Below, one piece after another: positions 27,119 through 38,200 of a DNA stretch of 64,000 nucleotides. Source of the stretch: Lycocorax pyrrhopterus obiensis (lineage: Eukaryota; Chordata; Aves; Passeriformes; Paradisaeidae). The position numbers were made by a program, and so were the translations under genes. Below the pieces are notes generated by a model. That model ran no database searches. It saw only the letters and a program-made list of their open reading frames with translations, and was not told the DNA's origin. The stretch covers positions 48,746,975 to 48,810,974 of the forward strand of contig JACSVZ010000007.1 in assembly GCA_014706295.1 (NCBI GenBank). Direction: 5' to 3'. Within the stretch, counting starts at the first letter, position 1, and each line of letters opens with the position of its first letter.

Positions 27119-28980
27119 CTTGAGAAAGAGAAGAAAGAAAAAGTAGTTATGGGCACTACATATCCTGTAAAATTTCTCAAAAAGAGGCCCCAAGGAAGAA
27201 AAGGGCTTCATGTACGAAACTGGATTAGAACTGAGATAATTTATTGCCCTAATAAGATCAGCATTTATATGTAAGGACAAGTAAATATTGACGAGGAAAA
27301 CATAGCCTGATAAGCAGATCAATCTGTTTCTCACTTAGGAATACATAGGAATTAACAAGCTTAATAATGCTCCATATTTCAGACTCAGATATTTAAATGC
27401 TCTGGTGTATCCTGAATGAGGGAAAGGCCATTCTATATGGCCCGATCCCTACCCCCCAGTAAATAATTCAACAACACCCCCCACCCTAAAAAAAGAAGAA
27501 AAAAGAAAAAAAGGAAAAAACCACCCCAAAACTAAACAACAAAACAACAAAAAAGAAAGGATATCTCTTGTTCCTGGAGGTTCCCCATGGAACAAGAACT
27601 GTCATGGTTGTTCATTTCATAGACTTATGAACATTTAACCATCCATCACTGCCATCCACAAAGCACTGTTCAGAAGATCAATTTATTTCCATCTTTTCTC
27701 TGCATTTAAATGGAAAATGCAATTGACAAGAGGAACTTTAATTTTGTATGAATGCCTTTTACAATCCAAATGTGCCTTTTGAAGCATGCATTTAAATCAG
27801 GTAGATATTAGAGGCCATTTGGGAACACATTTCCATGTGCACCTGGAAAGAGAAAGGGAAAATGATGGTGCAGTCCATACTGCCTAGTCTCATAGAAAAG
27901 TTCTTGTCATCTTAGACAAGATGACAACTGATGACCTCTTAGGTTCTCCCTAATTCCTTGGGTTCAGGACTCCCCAGTGAGCAGAGTGAGGCAGGGTGGG
28001 GAAGAAAGATGGTGCATTTTTCTGAATTTTGTTTTCTAGTCTAAGTCCCTGCATTCTGTGACCTCTGAAACTTCTTGAGGAATAGAACAGAGTAGCAGAG
28101 CTGCTATGCCTAAAGAAGCATTGTCCTAAAGACATTGGAGTCCCTTTAAAAAAAGAATCCAGCTGGCTGACCTGACAGATACTCCATCCAAAGAATAGAC
28201 AGTCATTTTTTCAAAAGCATGGAAATTCTTGTGACTAAGAGAATTTTTTGTTTCCTCTCTCTCCCTTGTCAATGCAAACCAGCAGCCAGGTAATCTTGGT
28301 TATTTCAACTTTGGAGTGTAGGGTATTGCTAAAGAGTGTTAAAAAACATTGAACAAAGGGTAGCAACCTATTAAAATTTTGCTTGTAGGGTCATAGATGG
28401 ACAGCAGATGCACCAGCCTTTGATCTTTACCCCAAATGCTATCCTCCTAACAAACCTTTCATAGAACAGCTGGGACCTACCATGTCCACTGGCAAGCCCT
28501 TTTCATGGTGAGCAGTTCCCTGGCTCTCAACCAGTCTTTCAGGCACCCCTATCCTCTGTGGAGATCTTTAAAAGGCATCTAAAACTTTCAGCACCTGTTT
28601 TAAACTTCCGTGGTCAGTGAAAGACAAGGGGGACCTGAGAGGGCAAAACCATCTACAGATGGCAATGCTGCCTGGGACACGAGGTGCCTCACGTCTGGCT
28701 ACAGGTACCTACAGAGAGGGCACACGTGCAGAGGTGTTGCAGACTGCCAGTGTCTGGTGAGGTGCTGGGAAAGTGGTATCCTGGAAACACACCTCACAGC
28801 CTTCCTGTGCCTGCAGAGTGAGAGAGGCTGGAGCGATTAGAGCCTGACACCTTTGCGTGGGCAGCCGGGGAGGTCGGGGGATGCTGCCGTGTGGCCGCTC
28901 CTCCGACACCCGACGAGTGATGGAGGCTGATGGGAAGCCTGTGTGCGAGGGGAGGGGGCAGAGGAGGAGGTGGCTTCCTC
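27119..28980. other. CHGA 5' flank
   Basis: An A-rich, C-interrupted tract lies at about 27,483-27,557. Closer to CHGA the composition rises to a GC-rich, CpG-containing region from about 28,840. A perfect E-box CACGTG lies at 28,723-28,728. A left half of an RE1 motif (TTCAGCACC) sits at 28,587-28,595 without its right half. G-rich Sp1-like runs occur near 28,948-28,968. No gene is seen on either strand apart from the candidate exons at the left edge. Confidence 0.5.
27483..27557. repeat. A-rich low-complexity tract
   Basis: The stretch is almost only A with interspersed C and G (CACCCCCCACCC, then A runs broken by G, then AACAACAAAACAACAAAAAAG). It resembles other A/C-rich tracts in this window at 44,160-44,270 and 48,570-48,605. 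No retroposon body is attached on either side. Confidence 0.75.
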
Positions 28981-28981
28981 C

Positions 28982-28989
28982 TGACGCCA
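28982..28989 (+). promoter_or_regulatory. CRE-like element of CHGA promoter
   Basis: The octamer TGACGCCA keeps the TGACG half of a cAMP response element and differs from the palindromic TGACGTCA at one base. It lies about 24 bases upstream of the TATA box. In mammals a proximal CRE just upstream of the TATA box is the main driver of neuroendocrine CHGA transcription, so position and sequence fit the same role. Function here is inferred. Confidence 0.6.
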
Positions 28990-29005
28990 TTTCCGAGGGC
29001 TGAGA

Positions 29006-29013
29006 TATATAAA
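29006..29013 (+). promoter_or_regulatory. TATA box of CHGA
   Basis: TATATAAA sits 162 bases before the CHGA start codon. The usual 25-31 base spacing predicts transcription start near 29,036-29,042 and a 5' UTR of about 135 bases. The pairing with the CRE-like site upstream matches the compact CHGA promoter known from mammals. Confidence 0.75.
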
Positions 29014-29036
29014 TGAGCCGGTTGCTGCAGTGCCCC

Positions 29037-29220
29037 ATCTGGGATCTTCAGCCAGGGCACTGGCGTAGATACACACGCTCCGTGCTGGTCTACCCCGGCA
29101 CCTCGCCTGGAGCCCCCACGCCACGACACTCTCGCCCTCTGCCCCTTTCTCCCTGCCTCCATCCCGCCAGCACCATGAGCCGGCCAGAACTGTTCGCCGT
29201 CCTGCTCCTGGCCGTGCCGG
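29037..29220 (+). CDS. CHGA: CHGA exon 1: 5' UTR and signal peptide
   Basis: The 5' limit is inferred from the TATA box. The start ATG at 29,175 has a good context (CAGCACCATGA) and opens directly into a signal sequence. Coding bases 29,175-29,220 give residues 1-15 plus the first base of codon 16. The donor is a near-perfect GTAAGT at 29,221. No upstream ATG lies in frame without an intervening stop between the TATA box and this start that would be preferred. Confidence 0.9.
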
Positions 29221-32200
29221 GTAAGTGGGGCTGGGATGGGTCCATGTCCCCCGAGCTCCTCGGAGCCCCGGCCCGCGGCAGCGCTGCGCCCGCCGGCCCC
29301 GCTCCTCCGCGCCTCCAGCACCGCGGACAGGGACGGCCCGGCGCCTCCAGCACCGCGGACAGCGGCCGCCGCAAGGTCACTGCCGAGTGCCGCCCGGGCC
29401 CTGCCAGCCTAGGCACCTTCCCTTCCCTTCCCTTCCCTTCCCTTCCCTTCCCTTCCCTTCCCTTCCCTTCCCTTCCCTTCCCTTCCCTTCCCTTCCCTTC
29501 CCTTCCCTTCCCTTCCCTTCCCTTCCCTTCCCTTCCCTTCCCTTCCCTTCCCTTCCCTTCCCTTCCCTTCCCGAGACGGGCATGGTGCACAGGTCCAGCT
29601 GCTGCACCCAGGGACCACTTCCATCAGAGAGAGATGCCCCTCTTCTCCACTCCCATTCTAGAAGAATAGTGTTTCTCTGCTTGTCTTCCAAATGAGATGA
29701 ATAACATGCTCTCTTTTTTTCCTTCCCCTTACCTTACAGCCGTCTCCCTTCCTGTGACAAATGACATGAATAAAGGCGACACTAAGGTAAGGATGAGCCT
29801 ATAGTGGAAGCGTCAAATGAAGAGAAAGGATGTGATGTTTCACCTCCACCTAGGTGGTTGGTTTTGGGCCGCTCTCACTGAAATACCACGTAGAAAGTGC
29901 CAAGAATTTGCATGAGATCCCTAGAGCAGAATCTATCTCTGCTCCCTTCCTAACAGAATTTTCCCTTCATGCATCCACTTTTGGGCAGCCAAGGAGGTCC
30001 CTCAGGATGCAACAGAGGGATCAGGCAAGCTTGTTTAGAGAGGAGATGGAGGCTGGGTATAACTGTCCCTAGTCCTCCTACTTTCAGCTTTTCAAAGCTC
30101 CCAACAGGAGGTGACTCAAGGGAGAGTGGGGGGAGATGTGATTCAGGAACTGTGTGTGTTTGGGGGTGTATACATGTGACTTTGTATGTGTGTGGTGTGC
30201 TACTTAAACATGCATGCTCCAGAAAAATAGGCAACTGGTACTCTCAGCTTGCTAATCCATCCTCAGCTCCTGCTCAGCCTGTCTGGATGGCTACGAGGAG
30301 TGCAGGACTTGGCTGACCTCTCCAGTCCTCCTTTACAGGCTTCTGTGCACGTATCTGTGTCACACCCTCTAACATTTATAGCTGCACTTCACAAATGTGC
30401 GCTCCCATCGGCCTTTTGGCACCTAAATGCTTGGATAGGGGGGTTTGCCTGTGTTTATCTACATCAGATACGATTCCCTGACCCCCGCCCCCCCCCCCCC
30501 CCCGCTTCCCCATCTTTCAGATGAGCTGATTGGCTGCCCAAATTAAAATTTCTTTAGAAATTCATGTCCATAAAGGAAACTTCAGCCTTTTTCCTTCTTA
30601 CTTCTTGAACCGTTTCATGGTATGAGATCTTCTAGCCACATAATGTTTTTCCCCAGGCAGCAGCAGGGGAGGGCACACTGACGCGAGTCTCAGCTCCATT
30701 GCAGGTTACCTCTAGGACGTGTGCCATGAGCAACGCCTCCCTGCTCCCTGTGAGACGTGCCTGGGCCTGGAGAGCAGTTGCTTTGTTAAGACTTTTAGCC
30801 TGCTTAGCCCTTCCTGGGGCTGAGCCATGAGCTGTGAGACACTGGGTGTCTTCCTCAGGCTTCGTGCTGCTGAGGAAGAGGACTTGGGACAGGCACTTAC
30901 CCCTTCAACTGTCCATGCCAAAGTGGGCATTTGATGGGACAACCCATTAATCATATGATTTTCCTTGTGAGGTCTATTCCCCAGTATATTCAATGTGTAA
31001 AGAATGGCACTTTTGTGGCAGTTGGTGCAACTCTATGGAAATACTTCCACCGAGGAAGGACTTTCCCAAGACTTTCCCCCTTCCCTGGGTATTACACTGA
31101 CACGGGCTCTAGCTGAGAGCAAAATCAGCTTTCTTTTGATTTTGCTACAATTGGAAGAAGCCATTAGGACTTTCCTGCCTTCACCATCCTCTGAGACACA
31201 GCATTTCAGGGAAGGAGGTCCTGGTCTTATGGAACAGATCAGGGCAGGGATATCATCACATGAATACAGCAGTGAGCACTGCAGCTCTTCCTACACACCC
31301 TGCTCTCTGCCACCAGCGTTTGTGGGTGGCTCAGGGCTGTGTAATGGGTAGTCAGCACCTGCAGGCCTTTTCTAGACAGCTCACCAGACTTTCCTTACAC
31401 CAAGGGCTTTCCATAGGGAGCTGAACAAGACCAAAGCATTTACAATGTCTCTGGTGTTTGCCCACCCTTGTCCTTGAAGGACACTATTTCCCACTTACAG
31501 CCATACATTTTAGGAGGGCCTGAGCATAGCCGAGCTCAAATATGGAGAAGTCTGTCCTTGTAAGGGCACAGTTCTTCGGAGATTTCTGTGTAGGGACATT
31601 GTGAGCTGCTCTTAAGGATCTAGTTACATGCTCATGGTTAGATGATAGCTATGGCAAAATTCCAGTCTGAGTTTCTGCACTGGATTAATTACATTCATGT
31701 GGAAAGGATCTCCTCCATTTCCTGATGCAGGCTGTTATTTCATGACCTTGTGAAGTCTCACTCTGCAAGACCTCCTCTAACAAAAAGACAAGGAAGTGTT
31801 GTGGGATGACTGCACTCTTCATTTCATTACCTTACAGAGTTCCTCCACAGAGGTGAATGTATTTCTGTGGTGACTGATGTGCTTCCTTGTGTTCAGACAA
31901 AGACTTTAGTTCAGCTTAGAAGTCTTGAAAAAGCTTGAATAGAATATTTCATTGAAGCAGATTCTTACTTCTCATGCTGAGAAAGTCTTTACTTCTGAAG
32001 CTGCATCAAATACTGCTGCAATAAGTGGGTCCAGAGGTTGGGAAACATCAGAATCTGGTTTTTACTCTATTTAAAGATAGAGTGATTCAAAGTCATCTAA
32101 AACCAGTATTAATAGATTGCTTGTGATATAGGAGAATGATACCAGGGAAATTCCCCTGCTTTCTTGGTTTTTTTAGATCTTTTCTGTAACATTTTTAATC

Positions 32201-35200
32201 CATCAGGCAATTCCCTCAAACTGTGTAAGGAGTAGAGCAGTTCAGCACTTTATGGCTGTGATCTGCAAAAGCAGAATTCTCTCCATAGACGGGGTGAAAA
32301 TTTGCCCACTCCAGCTGTCCAGTGAATATATCCAACTGCTTGAATGAACAGCATTGTGGATGACTGGGAACTGCTGACTTGTGCTTAATTTCTACTTCAG
32401 CCACAGTGCTCCGCTCTCCTGAGAATGGTACATTGCAAGGGAGGTCAGGGCTCTCAGGGCTGCCTGCTGCAATCATCAGGAGAAAGAGGTTCAGTGAGTG
32501 AATTTCTTGCCTCTAAGGCTTACTTGTATTCTTTTTTCAATTTAGTCTCTTTTTTTTCCACAGGCAATTGCAAGCCCTGCATTCTTCCTAGATTGCTTTG
32601 TAAATAGTCAGCCTTTTGAACTAAGCAGCCTGATTTCTACGCTACTAATCAGCACCAGACTGTAGTGAATGCTTCTGTCCTGTGTGACCATTTGGGTCTA
32701 CCATGACCCCACACTAGGGCTCCCAGCACTGTGTCTTGGCATGGCAAGGATGCCTGCAATCTCAGTACAGGTGATAACTTAGATAAAAAACGCTCCTGGT
32801 TTTACACCAAAGAAAAGGGCTGCTGGAAAGGGTGGGCCCAAAGTTCACCCTGTCTGAGAAGCTGTGTCAGAACTTCTTTGCTTTCAGATGACCTGCCATC
32901 ATGTAGAGCTCTTCTGGTCTACAATAGATGGTTTGAACACTCAAAGCACAAGGTCAAACACTTCTCCAGATTGTCTTGTACTTTTCTAGGGTTTCAGAGC
33001 AGTATTTCTCATCTGTGTTTGAAAGTAGTTCACCTCACCTCACCCTCCATGCCTGGCTTCAACCTAACTATGGTGTCTTTCCCAGGGTTTGAAGAGCTTT
33101 TAAGATTTCAAGGTCATCTACTGAACAACTATGACCACTTGTGCTCCCTACAACCTCCCACTGAGTCCTTTTATGAGATGCAGGTTGAGATATACTGACT
33201 TGAAAGAGGATGGGTTTGGATTTTCTATGTATATGTCCAGATATCCTTTACTCTCCAGATGTGCCCAGACTCTGGGATGGTCTGAAGCCATGCAATCCTC
33301 AGCCGAATTGTGTGTCATGTGGAAGAAGCTCTTTCCATTGTCACGTGTAATTTGCTCACTTCTCAGTTGCAGGAGGTACCTTCTGTTCCTGCATTAGGGA
33401 AAACAGGAACTGAACATTCAGTTCTGGCTTGACCAGAAAAGCAAGATCTGTGCCATCATCTGCTGTATTTTAGCCTTGGTAACAAGTAGGAACAAAAGAC
33501 AAAAAACCCAGTTCTTTAATTTGTACTTTTGTCTCTTTCTAGGTGATGAAGTGCATTGTAGAGGTCATCTCTGATACTTTATCTAAGCCAAACCCCCTGC
33601 CGATCAGTGAGGAATGCCTAGAAACTCTCCGAGGAGGTACTGCCTCAGACTTAATGCTGGGTATCAGCAAAAGCAAATCTGGCAAGTTGGGGCTGGTCCT
33701 GCCCTGACCAGCTGAGCCCTGGCCCCAAGACCCCTGTCAAGGGGTTCCTGCCACTGGGCTGCAGGGCCCCAGGAGCAGGGATGGTGCCACTGCTTGTCCC
33801 AGGCTATGCCTTGTGCTGGCATTATGGCCACGGGGGTGCTGGGAGACATCAAACTGCCTGGTTTTCATAGGACCTTCCTGTCGTCTTAGTCATATGATTA
33901 AGAGATGTGAGAGCAAATCAGGCCAAGGGAAAGAAAAGAGCAAATGAAGAAGGAGTGGCATTTGGGGTTCTTTTTCATTTTGTGGGGTTGCAGAGAGGTT
34001 TTCTTTGACTACTTTCTGTACTAAGTCTCCCCTATTGCAGATGAACGAATTATTTCTATCCTTCGCCACCAAAACTTATTGAAGGAACTTCAGGAAATTG
34101 CTGCTCAAGGTATTGTGCCAGTGTATTTTTTTGGGAATGCTGGGGAAGATTGTTTTCTTCTGTTGTAGCCCCTTAGAGAGTTTTATTGCTTGTTCGGTTT
34201 TGGGTTTGTTTTTTATTTTATATTAATTTGGAATCATATAAATATGCCCTAGGAAATGTAGGTCCAAGATTTTCAGCAGAGATTGTGTGAGTGGGGACAG
34301 GAATTTTGTTTATAACAACTCCAATATGTATCTGACAATTTCAATAGTTATCAATGTAACTTGGTGGTGATGTAGTCTAGACATTTTGAGGTGGGATAAC
34401 TCTAAAAGGAAATACTGTAATTTAATTCAACAAATGATCACCAGCTCCCAAACTAGAATGAAAGGCAAGAAAACCTCCACTGTCTGCACAGCTGGAGTCT
34501 AGCACTAAACCCAAGTGTGGCAGCAGGGAAGCCCCGCTGAGCAGTGAGTAAGACTTGCACCTAAAAGACCCCAGTGAAAATGTTCTTGAGCTAATGGGTA
34601 TTTTTTGATGACTTCCTTAACTCGAATGCAAGTTTCTTTGGTTTGGAGAGGTGCAGGCTGCTCACCACTGGTCAACGTGGGAGTAGCAGCAGCACCATGG
34701 AGCTGTGCCAAGGGATGTTGAGGGGAAAAACGGATATTCTCAGGTGCCCTGTTGCCCAGAGCTAACATGCAAATCCCAGGCAAGGCTACTTCAGAGCTAG
34801 TCCAGATCCCTCTGTCCAGGTGAGGCTGCAACAGGGCTCTCCCCAGGCTGCAGGGAGAGCACCTCCTGGGCTTCCCTTCTCCTTCTCCCTGGGGTAACCA
34901 GGGCAGCTGGGCACCACCAGAGATAGTGACTAGGGCATTCCTGTGCCCTGCTCCTGTGTGGCAAGTCTGCCAGAGATGGCTGGAAGGCAGTGCCACCAGA
35001 ATGCTTTCAGAGCAAGGAAGCCACAGAGGCAACAGGGAGAAGGGAGAGGAAAAATTCAGGAAGTCAGAATTGCGAAAGAGTCTCATGCAGCTCCCAAAGC
35101 CGTATTTTAGTCACTACCCGTACAGTGGAGGGGCCAACTGGTCAGTGACCTCAGAGGGACTCCATGGATGCTCTGGTGATCCAGAAGAAGACTTGAGCTC

Positions 35201-38200
35201 TTCAGTATGCTGGGATGCAGCTGCCCAGGCACACCAGGGATTTGAGGAGGAGCACTCAGGTATCAGACAGGCTGTGCCACTCAGCATGGAATCCATGAGA
35301 AGGGGCTTGTTTCATGGAGGTGCACCTTGCTCCACTCTTTCCTTGGCCTAAGCTCATCACACCACTTAGTCTCAGGGCAAATGATATCTAATCTACAAAT
35401 CACAGAGATTGGGGGTGGAACAGTCTTGTAGACCAAGGGAAAAGCAAAGGTGTTTATCTTGGTGTCCTCTGTGCTGGCTGCAGCTGGTTGTGCTCAGGCT
35501 GGAGAGCCCACACCATTCAGTTCTGGGCTAGAGAGGACTGGTCTGGCAGCACTGGCTCTTGCCCTTGCATTAAGGCATAGAAGCAGGGCGTGAGCTGGGT
35601 TAGACAGGGCTTTTTTGGCTTGCAGATCCCATTGGGATGGGGCTGCCTGGCAAGTGCTGGTTGCCAGGACAGCTGCAGTCTGACCTCCAGCTCATGATGC
35701 CTTCAGACACCTCTCTCCAGGGTGTTACATTTTTCAAGCAGGCTCCATAATCCCAGAGCTAAGGTGTGGGGCCTTGGAGCCCCAGACTACCCCTACAGTG
35801 GGAATGAATGCTGCTTCTTCCTCCCAGTACTCAGGGGAGAGGGGCCCCCACAACCAGGATGGAGGACACAGGAGCTCTCTGAGCTCACCTCAACAGAGGT
35901 GCATAGGCAGAATCTGGCAGGGGGCAATTTCTATCCCTCAGTACTCTGGTGATGAAGTCTTTTGTTGGCCTCAGTGTGCTGCAGTTCAGCACCTCTTATT
36001 CTCTAAATCTCCATCAGTATTAGTTTTCCTGGCAACCCTGCTTCTCTATTTAGAAACCATTTTCTTTCCTGCAGATGATGTTTTTGATTGTGGTTTTGTT
36101 ACTGCAGTTGATTCACATATCCTCCAGTCTCACTCCTCTCAGCTCCCAGGTAGATTTTTCCACTGTAGGAAATATAAAGGGTACAGAACAAATTTCCTAC
36201 CTCTACTTTCTGAAACATAGGAGGGACTGTCGCCTTTCCCTACTTTTTGTTACTTGACACAGGTGCCAATGAGAGAACTCAGCAGCAGAAGAAAAACAGT
36301 GGCTTTGAAGATGAACTTTCCGAAGTCCTTGAAAGTCAGAACGACAAGAACAAGCAGAGAGGTCAGTGTCAGCCTCCACCCCCGGGAAATCCAGATCAGG
36401 CTGTAAACAAGGATCTTTTTTCTAACAGCCTTGATATGTCCACCTGCTTCTCTTTTAGGCATCTTCTTTGATGCTGCTGCTGACACACACAAGCAACCTG
36501 GTGTTTGCTTTGTTCTTATTTACCAGCTCAAACAACATGTAGTTTCTGAGCTATAGTAACTGGTGATGTTCAAGTTACCAAACTGATACTGACTTTTCCA
36601 CCCTGCTGCTGGCACTTTCACTCATTTGTAACACTTAAAATGAGTCACAGCCAGGGAAATCCCGCACTGAAAGACTCAGTGATACAGGCAAAGGTGATGT
36701 GGGTTTGTGCCTGCCACCCTTGTTTCCAGGCATCTAAGATATTAAGTAATGAGTCTCTGAAGGAAAAATTGAACTTGATACACACACAGTGCACACACCC
36801 ACACAAAACACCTGCTTCTTGGAAAGATCACCTTCAGCTGGGATTTCCCCTTGTCACTGTTTCTCTGGCCTTACTACAGACAGGCAGTTTAGCGGAAAGG
36901 AGGGGTTGGCCCCTTCCCTTTTCCTTGTCAGGAAGACACAATGCCAATGTGGGGTGTGATGTGACTCCTCATCCAGCAGCAGCTGAATCCCCATAGAGGG
37001 TCTCAAGCAGGTCTGGGGCACGTGGCTGGACCACAGCAGCACAGCACTGCTGTGACACCAGTCCAAAGCTGCTTAGAGCAATGAGGAGTGATACCCCAGG
37101 GGCAGCTGCTGCAGCCAGCATGGCCAGAATCCAACAGGTAGAATGGTGGCACTGCATCTCCCTCCTGCCAAGACAGACCTGAAACTTGCTCCGGCAGTGT
37201 GGAGATGGAGGAAGTTGAAGTGAAGATGAAATATAGCACACGGGCCATCCAGGCCCACTGACAGTCTGGTGGCACCAGCATGGTGTCACTGGTGGCCACC
37301 AGCCCTGTGTGACCAGCTCTCTGCATCCTCTCATCCCGGCACACTCCTCAGCCCTCCTTGGGGTTGCACTTGCCTTTCTGTAACTCTGGCTTTTAAACCC
37401 CCGTCTTTTCTTTTGCTAAGTGTTTTCTCTGGCTAATTATGTTAAAAGAGGCCAGCCTCCCTTGAGCGAGAGCAAATACTCAACCCATATTAAGCTCCTG
37501 CTGAGTAGCTCCTTTGCAGAAGCAGAGACACCCCTCCTCCTTCCAGCACCCTGTGAGCAGGGCTGGCTGCCTCTTCAGCCTGCTGGGAGGAATAAGGATG
37601 TGATGTGAATGCAGCACTCAGAGCAGGGAGAGTTGTGCGAGTGCCGTATTACACTTCTAAATAATTTCATTTTACATGCAGTCTGGTTTCATGCAGGGTG
37701 AGTTCGTGGCTGGCATCTCAAGAGATGGTGATGGGGACTGTGCTGCAGCAAAACACTTCAGCATATGTTTAACTTCAGCCTTGCAAGTCTCTCCAGGAGC
37801 ACAGGCACCAGAGAGAGCACTGCCTTGCTTGAATGCAAACATACGCTGAAGTGACTTGCAAAAGGATCCACGGGCTGGTTAAGCAGATTGCTGAGCAGGG
37901 CTGAAGCTCCCTAAGAAATGCTTGGGCTTTGCTGGTTGTGAAATGAGCTCTCAGCAGAGGTGTTTCTTCTTGTTTCTCCCTCTGTAGACGCAGCAGGGGA
38001 GCGCCCTGAAGAGGAGCAGCCCACAGGGTCCGTGGCTGAGCTGGCAGCACAGAAGCCCCAGCAAAATGAAGACTCAAGAGAGGAGGGAAAAAACAGCCTG
38101 GAGGAGAGGGAGGCCAGGCCACGGGATACCAACCCTGTTGAGAAAGAGGATCAGGAGGAAGCTGAGAGCAATGACATCAGAGATACAGAGGAGATCCATC

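Larger units (their letters stand above)
29221..29739 (+). other. CHGA: CHGA intron 1 (519 bp)
   Basis: This short intron holds GC-rich CpG-containing sequence, two RE1 motifs and a long TTCCC array, then a standard pyrimidine tract and TTACAG acceptor. The regulatory and repeat elements are listed separately. Confidence 0.85.

Noticed and set aside
28587..28595. Third RE1-like site upstream of CHGA
   Set aside because: Only the left half (TTCAGCACC) is present; the GGACAG half is missing at any accepted spacing.
1..28980. GOLGA5 or LGMN exons expected upstream by amniote synteny
   Set aside because: I looked for their conserved C-terminal sequences and saw none, so they lie outside this window.
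29013..29669. Long frames across CHGA exon 1 and the TTCCC array on both strands
   Set aside because: They are open only because the pentanucleotide array contains no stop codon in any frame; the true exon ends at the GTAAGT at 29,221.
34505..35086. 193-codon minus-strand frame in CHGA intron 4
   Set aside because: No domain, signal or splice context; composition is what GC-rich intron DNA gives by chance.
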